Assembly: GCA_022316685.1 (NCBI GenBank)
Contig: JAKJHU010000037.1
Span: 1,723,792 to 1,787,791 of the forward strand
DNA: 64,000 nucleotides
DNA from: Progne subis subis
Lineage: Eukaryota > Chordata > Aves > Passeriformes > Hirundinidae
Reading direction: 5' to 3'
The notes under the pieces are model-generated. The model was not told where the DNA came from and ran no database searches. It saw only the letters and a list, made by a program, of their open reading frames with translations. This document shows positions 22,201-35,399 of this stretch, in pieces (within the stretch, counting starts at the first letter, position 1; each line of letters starts with the position of its first letter). The translations under genes and the position numbers were made by a program.

Positions 22201-25200
22201 GGGATAAGACGGAGTCTAAAGCTACTCATATCTGATATGTCTACACTTGAGGTGAAGCCTTAAGATAATTAGTGAGTTGGCCGAAATTAGTTTTATGTGC
22301 GTTATTTCTCACTCTAAACTATTGTGTTGTCTGAAGCTTGGATCCAGGCTGTCCCTGCTGTAACAAGGGAGAGTAAACACAAGCATGTAGCTCCCTTGGC
22401 CCAGTCCACGTGGCAGATGTGACCGTGGATTTTGGAGGATATAAACCTCAGGCACTGCTGGTCTCTGGAGCTCAGCCGTGGTTTCTGCCTGGGCTCAGTG
22501 GGGGCTCTGTGAACCAGAAAGAGATGTGGCCTCAAGACTGGCTTTCATCTGTGCTTATCAGCTACAACAGACATACCCTTTGTGCTTTTTGCTCAAATTA
22601 ACTGGATGAGGAGTTTTGTTTGGTATATCATTCTAAATTACACAGAGCAAAACCAATTTGTGCTAAAGATATGCAGCCGTGTTGGTGAGAACATTAAGAG
22701 CAAGGGAAGTAAGAGTGATACAGGTTCAGGTAAATTATTGTATTTTAAGAATTACATGTTGTTTTGTGTTTGCATAGTTACACTTGATCTGAAATGGTAG
22801 ACAGGACTAGAATAATTGGTTATTTTATCTAAGGTATTATGAGTTATGTTCCTGTAAATGAATTATAACAGTCAAGCCAAATAAAATGTGATATATGTTT
22901 GTGCCATTCGAACTTCTGAAGTAAATGATCTGAACTCATTCAGGTTGCATGTCACTTTGAGAAACTATCATAAGGCATGAATATAAATCAACTATAAGTA
23001 AAAAATAAAAACAATTAATAAAAAGAGAAATTAAGATTCGGACAGTAGCATGCATATATTTGTTTCCCTTTAGTGTAATTGCCTAGACATGAAATGTCCT
23101 TGAGACTCTTATGCTGATTAAAGAGCTAAAAGGTAATTAAAGGAGAATTGAAAGTGTCAGAATAGCAGAAAATCATCTTGTAACAGGTGTCACTCCATCA
23201 TTTTCACTAGTGGGAACTGCTAGTGTGATGGAGCAATTGAGGCTTGACTGAGGGGGTTGGATTGAATCCAATTTCTTTATTGGTTTTTTGAAAAGAGGAA
23301 AAAGGAAGCTGTGTTTGTTGTGGAAAATACTGCTAATAAAACACTCTTTCTGTAGCACGATCTCTCTGATAATTCCCAATAAGAGGAAAACAAGAAGTCT
23401 GGTCCTTTTCTTCCTGTTGATGTAAGGATAAATATTTTATACTTATATCTTGTCAGTTTTATTCTAGAGTTGACGGTAGACTGGATAAAGGGGAGAGTTA
23501 ATATTTACTTGGACTTGAAAAAAAAAAGAATCTGTGGCCAAGAGTATTGGGTAGAGAGGTATAAATGTGGAGAATCCCACCAATATTGACAGGGGTCTGT
23601 ACCCTTTTCCGCTAAAGAGATAATTGCATTCCACCATTGACCCATCAACTGAAAGCACTTGTGACTTCTCCAGCCTGTGGCCAGTCTTTGGTGAGTTTCC
23701 ACAAGGCAGACAGCGGCAATAGTTCCCAGGATGAACAGTAGCTGTATCATTTGTGGAAGAAAGAATGCTGGGCATCAGGAACGTTGAAAAAGGATCAATT
23801 CTTCTGACTCAAGACTCCTGCATATCCTCCTCACTAAGTCCTTACAGGTGCTGTGAAACAAGTGTGGAGATAGGGGACATGTTGGTGTTATTGAGGATAG
23901 AAGCCTGGCTTTTTATAAACTGACTGTAATTCACGGTAGAACCAAAGACCTGAGGTCATTCTTTGTAGAAGTACTCTTTTAAAAAATTGTTCTATCCCCA
24001 AACTAGCTTTAGAGAATAAGAAAGTGATAATTAAATACTATGCTGTGAACTAAATAGTTCCTTCTAATTGCTGTAGTTTATTCCTAGATCATCTTGAAAT
24101 TCTAACAATTTAAAAATGTGGAGAAATAGAGGAGGAAAAAGAGTGTGGGAGAGTGGAGCTGTATTTTGTGGAGCTCCTAAGTGTGTAAGGAAGAGCTTTT
24201 TTCACTACATCAGTTGGTAATAAATTTTATTTTATGAAACCATTTCTTGGTCTACTTTGTATGATATTTTTCTTCTACAGTAGGATAAGAAGTTGAAGAT
24301 GAAATCTGATTAGGAGTAAACTCAGCAGTCAAAACTATGATCTGATGAAATTAAAGTTTCCTGAAGAACCTGAAATCTGTTTATTTGCCTTGATGAAGAG
24401 CTACAATGTATCTTTGGTTCTAATTTAGTTCACAGATGGCTTCAGGGGGACGTGAAAGCAGAAGTCTTTAATCTTCTACGATTAGGACAGTATCTAGTGG
24501 TGCCATTAGCTGAGCCATTAGGTATCTGGGATTTAAGGCACATATGTTTTACTATTTGTTTGTTTATTTTAAATGAGAAAAGTTTCCAGGTCTTTTTTTT
24601 TCTCTTCAAGATTCTTGCCAGGGAAGTTCTTCTGTGTTCTGTGGAGCAAGATGCCAGTGGAAGTCTTTACTACAAGAGTACCTGAAAGACTTCAGTTCTC
24701 GCTGACCTGGTTACATTCCCAGGCTTGGCTGGCTGGGAGCTGGTGGACAGATCAGGCTCTGCATACATTTGCATATCTATTGATGTGAATTTCTCCATTT
24801 AAGAGAGCAATTTAATGTTACACGGATACCAGTATTCAATTTCTTTTAAGCTGTTCTAAAACTGCCTCACTGGTCATAGTGTGGTCTGTGAGGAAGCAGT
24901 ATTTGACTAGTAAATTGGGATTTATTTTAGGATAATTTAAATTCTCATTACAATAGACAATTTCTAAGGACTGAAAATGCAGAACTTTTCTGATAATAGA
25001 TTATGTGTTACAGAAACTGTGTTTAAAGGATGTGGTTTAGAATAAAACTAAATCCTTGTAATACCTCTATTTTGATTTCATATTATAATTTCATATAATA
25101 AAAAATATAGTTGCAGTTACCGTCTTGAAACACCCACATTATATAACTATGTTCAAGCTGGCAGGATCATCATCCACGGTTCAAAAAGTGTGTTAATTAA

Positions 25201-27399
25201 GACCAGCAGGAAAACATGTAAAAATTAAAGGAAGAAAATTTGGAACAAGATGAAACTGTCAGCAATTTTTCTGAAGTGATCTGACATTGTCTTGGTGGGT
25301 GCTGGGTCTTCCCCACCTTTTCCTATCAGGCTGAGACCTCAGTGTATCTTAATAGGTGCAAAACTGTACTTTTGAAAGATGCATAGACCAGCCCCTGGAG
25401 AGCAGCCAAAGAAGAGAACAGGTACAATGTCAACAAACAGACAAAAGGCTGTTCAGGACATGAAATGATTCTTCTCAGATCTTGTCTGGAGGCCAAAACT
25501 TCCTGAAATCTGACTCTGCCTGGCCACAAAGCTGTAGGCAGCCTCATTCCAGTTGCCTGGCTTACTGGCAGGCAACAGCAGTGTTCCTCAAGGAAAGGCC
25601 CTGGGGCATCTCCTGCGCCTCACACCAGTCTCATGGGATCCATGTGGAAGCAGATGGGGTGAATGGGGGAAGTCAGGCAAGCCAGAGAGTTGGATCTGTG
25701 CGAGCTCTGGTTAATCTACCCTTGATCACCATACTGTGTCTGAGGGGAACACAAAATGCACATTTTTAGGGGCTCCAATTGCTTTATCCCAGATTCAGCC
25801 CTGACTGTTTCCCAGACTGACAGTTTTCTACCCAGCTTCAGGAGTCCGACACATGTCAGTGCTCACCTGTGGCTGACAAAAACATGCTGCTTTAGGAAGC
25901 ATTTTAACCAGTCTCTGATATTAGCTGATGAGAGCACTGCAGGCGGTGAGGGAAGAAGGGACACAGCCCCCCATGGAAACATGCTGTCACATCTGCTTGT
26001 CTATGCTGTAGAAAACCTCCTGTAAACACACACGTTTCAGCAGTGGGTGACAAAGTGCCCTGTTGCTTAAGCCTGAAGTGTATGGAGGAGTTTGTTGTAC
26101 CTCACAAGAGATTTGCTTGCTTTCTCTCTTATACAGAGACACTTCGCATATAACTACAAAGAGTGAGTGTTTGGATAAACATCATTTGCAGAAGTGGCTC
26201 TATTTCCTCTAAAATTTTGAACTGAACAAGATTCTTAGCCAAAGCACCACAAAAGCTCAGGAGTTAAAGGTGTTTGTGCATGTGCCAAAAGTGTCCAGAA
26301 CAGTCTAGGCATTCAAAATAAATGAGGGCTTTTGAAAATACAAGCTTTAATCCTTAAGGGTGGCCACAAAACACATGAACAAGTTATGAAGTCTTTAGCT
26401 GGTTGGTGAAGATAGCTAAAACAGTGCTTTCAACAAGTATTTCCGTAGAAAGATTGATAAAATATCGTGGTTGGATAGCAGTTTGTTGCTTTAAAAATTC
26501 AAGGAAACATTGTTCTAATGAAATGTTTACATTTTGCTAATTAGTATTGACTCTGATTGTGTGCTGCCTCTGCCTGATCCCTCTGGGAGAGACAGAGGTC
26601 GATGTGTTGTGCCAAATGAGTTCTCCAGAGCAGCAAAGGGCAGCAAAAGATCCTTGGACTAAAGAAAGGGGTGCCCTGTTCCCTTCCCGAGTGATACTGC
26701 CACGTGCAGTGGGCAGATAAAAGGTTCTTTTCCCAAAGCACTGTGTCTCTCCCACAGCTTTTTCTTCATCCTTCACCTCTCCCAGAATTTTGCTGAAATG
26801 ATTCTGTGAGGCAGTGTTCTTTCTTGCTGTCTTGATTGGAAGTATAATTTTATGGAAGCATCATTTCAGGGTTATAAAACTGGAAATAAAACAGGCAGGC
26901 TCCTGTTGAGCTTATAGAATTGTTTTCTCATATAAACCATGGATTGGGAAGGCAAGTTATTTCATAGTATTTCTTCTCTGTTTTAACCTCAAAGGATGTC
27001 CTTTTCTTGTGCATGTGTTTGCACCTACAAAGGATATCTTCGTGAAAATAGTTAAATGAGTTTGGAATGTGCAAAATTGGTTCTGTGCTTTAAGAAATAC
27101 TCTTCTTCATGTGAGAGGCTGGCTATGGTAGGGATGAAACAAAAATTTTGGCTAGAAAACACAAAGAACAGATACTTTTTTTAAAAAATTGTTTTGTTTT
27201 GTTAATGAGAAGAGGTTTATTGTCTCAATGCTCTTTGTTAAAACCTGTGTCTGCAATATGGAACAGTTATCCAGGTGAGAGAACACAACCTCCGCATTTG
27301 CAAGTGATATTCATGCTGCTGACTGAACAAAGAGGATCACTGGAACCAGGCTCTGAATTTGAGTGTTTTGGATGATTTATCTACCAGATGGTAAATGCA
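19271..27399 (+). other. Presumed TMEFF1 intron 1, left part
   Basis: No exon recognised: the Cys-rich follistatin-like sequence expected after INCSE was searched for by eye in all + frames and not found. AT-rich, with T16 at 19587-19602 and scattered short open frames. The frame at 19655-20056 (-, 133 codons) is not recognised. No interspersed repeat could be assigned. Confidence 0.55.
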
Positions 27400-27700
27400 G
27401 TCCAATGTAAAAAATTAGTCTGGGAGCAGGGAATCAATCATTCAGCACACTGATCAGCAAAGGGATTTGGGTGTTATAGCAGAAAAATTAATGAGCTGGC
27501 AATCCACTGCAGAGCAGCATTAAAACAAAAGATACTACACTGTAATAAAAGAGTCCTCACCCAGAAGACAAAAGAGATGAACATCCTGCTTTATTACACA
27601 CTTGATAAACCTAATACAAAGCAGTATATTATATACCAAGCCCCTTATATTATTCAAACATAATGACTCAAAAATTCAGTATCAAAATCTGGGGATCAGA
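27400..27700 (+). mobile_element. Ancient CR1-superfamily LINE fragment
   Basis: 'KRDLGVIAEKLMSWQSTAEQH' near 27460-27525 matches the CR1/L3 '[16 protein letters not shown]...' block, and a frame-shifted 'KTKEMNILLYYTLDKPN' follows at the correct distance for 'SRSREVILPLYSALVRPH'. Stops and frame changes are frequent. Edges are approximate; similar sequence may extend to about 27960. Confidence 0.5.
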
Positions 27701-29137
27701 GTTAATTTGGAAAAGTGAAGCTTTTCATTGCTTTCATGGTTCTTTCCCAGATACATAGGATTTTCTGTCACAGGAGTTAGTTACCAGTATTCTGTATTAG
27801 GGCAATAGATATTTCTGTTCTATTTAAAGTCACCCTACAATGCATTCAGAATAACTTAATGAAAGATTATAAGATACAATGCTAGCTTTATGCCATAATT
27901 ACATCTTTCTTTAAAAGTCTTGAAAATGTGTCACTAGCCTCTCTCAGTTACTCAAGCTACAAGAGATCAGAACAGTTTTACCACCAATAGCCCTTCACTG
28001 AATTTTCTCTGACTTTCCTTGTGAAGCATTGAGTCTCTATCTAGAAAAGACTAAGAAAAGGTGGCTTCTGTGTCCATTTTCCAGGTGCTTTTTTTAAGGT
28101 GCTTCTGCTGGTTTGGGGTTTGTTTTTTACCTGTAAGGATTAAGATAATTGTAAGGATAGACTCTTTGGGAAATGCCATGATGTACAGGCTGCTTCTGTA
28201 GAGAGGAAGGGCAGCAGCAAAGTCAGCCCGTGCGGTTGTGGGGCCACTTGACACAGGTGGAAAATCTGTCTGTGGGTCCCCTCTCCTCCCTATGGGATCA
28301 ATGAATTTGTGTGACTGCAGGTAACTGAAAGAAATAGGTCGTAACCTGTCTCTTTTCTACTGTGGAAAGCAACCAGAATCTGCTTTTATGTGTCCTCTGT
28401 GAGTAAGTGCTTTTATTTCTGAAAAGAGTCAAGGAGATTGGAGTCCTTTATGCCATATTGTCCCCTGATTTTGGCCTTTTCTTACTTGGTTTGGGTTTGT
28501 TTTTTTTTCCTCAGGGGTGAGGATTGGTAGGTTGATAAACAGCTAACAAAGCACAGAACAAAAATCTCATGTATATAATTCAAATCTAATACCGAAATTG
28601 TCTTTAATTTTCTTAGTATTTCTCAGTATTTTTTAGTATTTCTCCATGAATAACTTATTAGAAAAGGTTTCTACAAACAGAGGAAGTGAGTTGATGGTCT
28701 GACTGCCTAAACAGTAGAGCAAAACCCACTACCTGAGGATTTTTTCCAGAATTGCTAGCTACTGATTAAAATCAACGGGAGCTCCTAGATCATGATCCTT
28801 GTGAAAACCAGATTTCTCTTTGTTCAGAGGAAGGAGTAAGAACTTTTCAATATTAATCCCATAGAGCTCTACAGATTGGAGGTGTAGAAACAATGATATT
28901 CCATCAGCTTGAAGCCAAAGCTGTGCCAAAGTCATGAGCACAATTGCCTACATTTCTCCAAGCCACATGGACATGCTATATCCAATTCAGCCTGGGCTTA
29001 TTCATGAACTGTACTTCAGTCAGTGCTTGTGTACCCAGCACTGAATTGTCCTTTTATTCCATTTCAGAGGTGTGGATGTGAGACAAAAGGCAGAAGTCTG
29101 TTGTGTGCATATTTACCTGTAAGTTTGTTATGGGTGG

Positions 29138-29175
29138 GGTTTTTTTGTGTTTTTTGTTTTGTTTTGTTTTGTGGT
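29138..29175 (+). repeat. T/G-rich simple repeat, (TTTTG)n-like
   Basis: Short run of G and T with repeated 'gtttt' units. Confidence 0.8.
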
Positions 29176-31110
29176 TTTTCCCCTCCTGCTATATTTCTAT
29201 GAAGACTTGTGCTGGCTGATTTTTATTCTGCCATTTTGGATGTGCACAGCACTCTTAAAGACAGCAGACTGAGGCTGTGAACTGAGTGTGGCCGTGGCCC
29301 TGCATTCAAACAGCAAACGCAGATTAAATTCAGATTAGCAGCGACACAAGGTCTCCCAGTGCCCCAGCAGTGAGATGATGCAGAGCAGGGGTGATAACGC
29401 GTCTGGTGCCCCTCCTCACCCATCCCCCCGGCCTGCCTGGCTGTGCCTGGGGGGAGGTTCTGCTCCTTGCTCTCTTGGCCAGCTGTCCCAACACCTGGCA
29501 AAGTCAAGACGTCCTTTGCAGCATCTGTGCCAGGGCTGAATGACAGCAACAAGTCAAAGTTCCTTGATTCTCTGCTGTCCACTGGGTAGTGGCAGCTAAT
29601 TTATGGCAATTAGGAAGTCTCCCTCAAGACCTGTATGCTGACACCAGGTGTATTTTGGCAGTGCCTGTTAGCTGCGCTCCCTGGCCCCGGAGCCACTGGG
29701 AAGACAACTTGTGAGCTCTGATCCAGCGTTACATTTGCCCAGGGAATCCCCAGCAGGCAACCAGTGAATAATTTCCACCTGCTTCAAACTGTGTAAGTGG
29801 TGTGATGGGAACAGGGAGAGATGGATGAATATCTTGAAAAAGAGGTGGCCTTCTGTCTGTCCCTTTAAAAAGGCTTGTTTCTGACCCTGAAATTCTGGGC
29901 ATCACAGGTCCACTCAGGCCCAGTGGCTTTGTCCAGCTTGCAAGTGTGGTGGGCTACAGAGACGCCATCAGCTCCCAGCGAGCTGGACTTCCATCAGCTC
30001 CCCACGAACCTGGTGGGTCTTCCAGCCCTGTCCCAGCCATCGTTGCCAGGAGTGATAAAGCAGGACAGCATTCCTTGCTCTATGGATGCCATGCTGTAGC
30101 CTGACTATAAACTCTCGGCCCCCGAAAATCCTTTCCAGGCTGGCAAAGGGACTTAGCAGGAGCTCTGGGAATTGTGTTTGTCCTGGTGTTTCGGTATGGA
30201 TATACGAGCAGGCAGAGAGGAATTATTAGCTATAGATATATCTGACAAGAATGCATACAGAAGAAAAATGTTATTTCAGTTAGCTGAGCAGTGATTTGGT
30301 ATTTTGAAGAGTAATAAAGTTGTTAAAGTTTGAAAGGAAGGGAGCTGGCTCCTCAGGTTCTTCCTGGCATCTGTAACTTACTAGAATTACCAGAACTCAT
30401 TAAGAAACATAAACGATCAACCAGGGGCTTGTTTGTTTGTTTTCTCCCTGTGACTTTTATGTGGCTGGTTATTTTGTTTCTTTTCCAGTGGTTTTCTGAC
30501 TGTTTAATTACAGTTTTCAAAACTAGACCTAAATAGCATAGTGTATGGATGTTCAGAGCAGAGAGTTTCTGCAAATCTAATTATACTCCAGCACCATTCA
30601 TACTGCTAATGTTTCAGGGAGATTACCCAGGAGTTAATTTATTTCCTTTTTCTGTATGCAAAATAAGAATCTAATGTTATTTTACAAAAGCTTGTGTATC
30701 ATAAGAACGCACCACAATGATTTTTTAATTTATAGATCTGCTAAAGGATTTTTAATGAGAGTGAAGTGCAAGATGAAACTGAGGTTTTCATATTAATTTG
30801 GAAACTATGAGATCTAACTGTTACATTTTAATCTCTTATATGGAGAATACCCTGTTGCTGGAGTTAACTTCTATTTAGTATTCTAAAAGTGAAAAGGTAC
30901 TTAGTTCTTTGAAATCAGTAACCACTTAAGATATTTTTATAAATTCTTGATTTTTATAAAGACTGGCAGGATCTGCGGTACATTTCCCTCTAATTAAGTT
31001 TTGAAGTGTATCCTCCCTGTTGTTTTCTTTTTGAAAATATCTGTAGCTTTAGAACATGCAGCGTTGGCACAAAATTCTTTCAGAGCACAAATAACTGCAA
31101 CAGCCTTTAA

Positions 31111-31129
31111 TTTTTTTTTTTTTTTTTTT
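31111..31129 (+). repeat. Poly(T) tract (19 T)
   Basis: Uninterrupted T run in intronic DNA. Confidence 0.85.
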
Positions 31130-31622
31130 GATAACTCACGTTTAGGTAAGCCAATGTTTCATTTCCTATATGTAGTTAAGTTCTGCAACTTGCAAGTAGC
31201 TATTTCTTCCTGTTCCTGTAAATAGAACATTCCCACAAAAGAGCTGTCATATGTGCTGTCTGTCATGCTGTCAGCGTGTCATTCCCATGGCTGGGGGAGA
31301 TCTGCCATGGCATCGAGCCTCCTTGGTCACTGTTTCTGCACTCAGGCCTACAACCCGTTTCTTTCTGACTGATCCCACCATATACTATTTTTCTCAACTC
31401 TGTCTTACCAATGGCATTAAAAACCTAGTTTAGAAATATATTAAAGAGAACAGATATTAGGGACATTATTGTAAATATCCTTAACAATAATTTTGCTCTT
31501 GAACTTTCTGTATCCAGAAATTTTCCACCTTGGCAACATAGCCAGTAACTTTTTTGGATATGTTTTGAAACATCTCTAAAATTCACACATGAGCCAGATT
31601 GCTGCGGAAACTGCTTTACAAC

Positions 31623-31663
31623 TTTTTTTTTTTTTTTTTTTTTTTTGGGGGGGGGGGGTGGGG
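31623..31663 (+). repeat. T24-G12 compound homopolymer
   Basis: 24 T followed directly by 12 G, then TGGGG and a GT run. The abrupt T-to-G switch on one strand is unusual. Confidence 0.9.
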
Positions 31664-32020
31664 TGTGTGTTAATTAGATTTTAAGTCTGGGCAAAAACTT
31701 GTATTTTAGGGAAATAGTAGATTAGGAAACTTCGATTTTTTAAATAGAAGTTGATATATTCAATGACCACTTTCCACTGCTGTGAATTATTGCATCCCTG
31801 CTTGAATTGCTTTGAGGAAAAAAACATCCAGACAATGAGAAATGCCCAATTAGTGAACATGTCTGGAAAATCTGATTTGAGAAACTTGTCTAGCATTGCA
31901 CAAGAACATAAAAATTACATTTGCTCAAATAGCATTAATTCAGGAATCTTCTTGTTTCTGAGCACTCGATTTGTGTTTTTAATATGGCTTTGCTTAACAC
32001 AAGTTTCTTCAGGAAAATTT

Positions 32021-32043
32021 AAAAAAAAAAAAAAAAAAAAAAA
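32021..32043 (+). repeat. Poly(A) tract (23 A)
   Basis: Uninterrupted A run followed by an A/G-rich tail. No retroposed gene is recognisable upstream. Confidence 0.85.
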
Positions 32044-33619
32044 GGAAAGAAAACAAACCTCTCCACTAACAATTAAGGAAAATACAGGCATTTCTAAGGA
32101 TGGACTGATTTTTAAGTGGCTGTGAGGAAAGCTAAGATCATTATATCCTGGCAGAGACCTCTCACTTGAATTAATGGCATAATGGATACCACTGAAAGTA
32201 GTTCTGTATCAACTCAGCCACCTGAAAAACAGACATGGAATTTTTCCACATATTTACCTGGAAAGCAAAGACCTAGCAACCCTGGGCTGTCTCTCCAGGC
32301 CTGGGATCCCACGTTTTCCAGTGGTTGTTTTTTATCCATCCTTGTCTCTTCCACTCTGTGATCCCTCTCCCTCAACTTTCCTGTGGTCTTCTTTCAACCA
32401 AAGCTGTACCTGCCAGGTCTCTTTCCTTCACAGTCAGTCCTCAGCTTTGTACTCCAGTTGTTTTCTGCTCTCAGGCAAGGACACCTCTGAGAGACCATAT
32501 GAATGTGACAAGTAGGGACAGATGGACAAATTTGCCAACACTGACTTTTGGTGTTGAAGCCAGAGCTCACTGGGACATCATTAAAAAAGAGTACGTGAGA
32601 GGTGGAGCCTGTGACCAGTTTTGGTGGTCACAACATATAAACCTCGTATAGCAGCTTAAACCTTCAAGTGGGTTAGATGTATTTTCACATGGCAGAATAA
32701 AATTGTCTGAGCCTGGGAAATCTTCGCTCCTTCGCTGCACCTCATATCTCAGCTCCTGAATGCAAACATGCTCAAACAAAATAACGCAATAGCTACAATT
32801 TAGTTACTTAAAGAAAACCCAGACAACTGAACAAAACATTGTGGGTGCCCCAGTTTCATTCTTAAAAACTACACAGCTGGAAATTTTCTGTGAAAACAAT
32901 GAGCCTGCATGCTACGAGCAACCTAAAACTTAGTCTTATGATTGAAAATGTTATACACCATTAACTAAAAATACAGTTCCCAGCTCTGTGTATTATTGCA
33001 GCTTTAGAGTTAGAGAGTTGCATTAAAATCAAAGAATTCCACATTTTCTTGAGTAGCTGTTCAGAAGTTAGAAAATGCCAACATTTTGGATTGTCAAACT
33101 AATTTCCTCCAATAAATCAATTGCCCTCATTTTCATAGGCATGTTTCTGAGATTTTTTCAAAACCTATCCTACAGAAGCTCTGTACAACTTTTTTTTTCC
33201 CCAGGATCAGTAAGACTCTCTTATTTCTTGCTATGAAAGGGAAAACAATAGAAGTGAAACAAGTATTTATTCTATGTATTTTAGAAACATCAGCTGAATA
33301 ATATCATTAGATGACACTAAAAGCTTTTGCAGATCAGGAAGGGAAAGTTGTAGTTTAGTTTTGGGAAGCGGGTTTATCTTGGTTTTTAAATGTGACAAAC
33401 ATCCCACTTCAAAGAATGCTTTTATGAGAGAGGGTATTAAAGATTGATCTTGCCACCTACTTCAGCCGTCAATGCACCCTGCTCCCAACTGGCTTTTTAG
33501 CACCAGCTAAACGTGGCAAACCCTAGTGCAGCAAAAATTTTGGATATTTTCTTTTCTTAGTGTTATCTTTTGGTCTTCAATGTCACCATCCAGTGACGTG
33601 TTCAAGAAATGACCGAACA

Positions 33620-33749
33620 TGGCACTTAGTACCAAGGTCTGGTTGCCAAGCTGGAGATTGGACAAAGACTGGACTTGCTGATCTTGGAAGCCTTTTCCAA
33701 CCTAAATGATTCTGTGATTTTGTGATTTTGTGATTCTGTGATTCTGTGA
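33620..33749 (+). mobile_element. CR1 3'UTR fragment with octamer tail
   Basis: 'ggacttgctgatcttggaagccttttccaacctaaatgattctgtg' is the classical CR1 3' end (compare 'GATCTT...AAGGTCTTTTCCAACCTAAATGATTCTATG'). It is followed by five variants of the 8-bp CR1 tail unit (ATTCTGTG/ATTTTGTG) at 33708-33749. Only the extreme 3' end is present, which is typical 5' truncation. The start is approximate. Confidence 0.88.
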
Positions 33750-35399
33750 CAAGTACCAGATGTGACAAGGCCATGAGGTGGAAAGTAGGAAGGGATTGCA
33801 AGGAGATAGGAGTCCTTGTCCCTGTTGACATCAGCAATCTGCCGGCAAACTGTAGCCTTGCTCCACCTGGAGAAGGTCCTGGAGCAGGAATGCCAGTGCT
33901 TCACTGCCCAGCTGGTGGGGCAGTGTGAACTCCAGAGGTCAACCAAATAGGAAGACAAAACCTTTAGGAAAATGGTTTTTTACCTCTTTGCTTGGTTAGA
34001 GGTGGATACATGCATTTTACGTATGGATTAACTTTTGAGTGGATTCTTGGTATTTCTCCATGAACTCACACCCCTTAGTGAAATTTTAATATCTCCCTAG
34101 CTTGGACAGACTTCATTACAGCCATACATCTTATGACACAGATTTTCATCACTACATTGAAGTAATGAATATCAGTATTCCTCGTTCTGCAAAATGGGCA
34201 GAAATCTTGTGGAATAAAGAAGTCTGACAGAAAGAATGGGTTTGTTTGCTTTTTTGGAGCCTTGCATAGCCAGCATAGAAGCACTGATTATGATTCATTT
34301 TCTTGTTTAATTTGCCTTGTTCTTCATGTTACACTTCACTAAATATATTTACTTTTATTCCTGCCATTACAGGTGACAGAATCTATCTGCACAAAAGGAA
34401 TTCTAACTGCAAGAAAGGTTTTATAGACACAGAGTGAAACAGCAAAAGATGAGGCAGGAATCTAATGCAAGGTGTTAAGCACTGCTGTTCCCAAAACTGA
34501 GGAGCAATTAACTTTTTATTCCACTAAAAATGTGAAATCTCTAAAATAATATGGTAGCATAATGGGAAGCATCTCTTAATGGGCTTATGCAGTTATTGCA
34601 AGTTAAAAGCAGTTGCATGTTTGGCGAACAAAATATGGGGAATACGTTTTCATTAAATGCCAGTGATAATACAGTCACAAGAACAACAATATACATAAGC
34701 CTCACAGAGCCATTAAATTTGATGTATTTTCTAGGAGAAGCAAGAAGACAAAACATAGTTGGGGGGAGGGGGGGGGGGGGGGAACCAGCAAAAAACCCCC
34801 CACTGGATTAAACCAAGAAAGCATGGCGGCTAAAAAAGAAGAGCAACTGAGTTCAATTTGAATGGCGAAAACAAAACAACCCCAAACAAACCAAAACATA
34901 AATCTTTTATCTCAGAGGAATCCTCTTTTTCTGAGTTCACATCTTCTGGAAACACACTTGGTGGGAAATTTTAATCATGCAATCAAATAAGTAACAGAAA
35001 CATTAATGATTTTTAACCTGCTGAAACTCATTGTCTCTTGGGGTCTGCTTCATCACCTGAGCTTACAAGATCTGCATCTGCCAGCTTGGCTCATGAACAC
35101 AAATCCCAAGGAAAAAAAGAACTGTGTTTCTAAAAGAGCTGTGTGAACCCTCTCCACTTTAGCAAGACAGTTGTTTCAAAACACTGCATAAAATATACAG
35201 AGATTTTTTTTCCCCCTTGTGTTTATGGAAGCAGCCTTTCCAGGCACTGTACAACTAGGAAAACTGAGGACATGGTGTCTGTTCCATGCATCTACTCCTG
35301 CCTTTCCTTGCAACCTGATGTGTACTGAGTGTTTGCCCATGGTAACTTCTCTCTCAGCACAGAGGTGGATACACGCCTGTGGATGAAGATATCCAAGGG
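33750..35399 (+). other. Presumed intron 1, nothing coding recognised
   Basis: No gene or assigned repeat. Contains the G6-A-G15 tract at 34761. Confidence 0.5.
34761..34782 (+). repeat. G-rich tract, G6-A-G15
   Basis: Six G, one A, then 15 G, with a C6 run 15 bases downstream that could pair with it. Confidence 0.9.

Larger units (their letters stand above)
27701..33619 (+). other. Presumed TMEFF1 intron 1, nothing coding recognised
   Basis: AT-rich intronic DNA with homopolymer tracts at 31111 and 31623, a G/T tract at 29138 and poly(A) at 32021. The minus-strand frame at 29223-29582 (119 codons) matches nothing known to me. Confidence 0.5.

Noticed and set aside
32470..32518. TSERPYECDK, resembling the linker of C2H2 zinc-finger proteins
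   Set aside because: It is followed at once by a stop and has no Cys-Cys-His-His array on either side in any frame. An isolated ten-residue resemblance.
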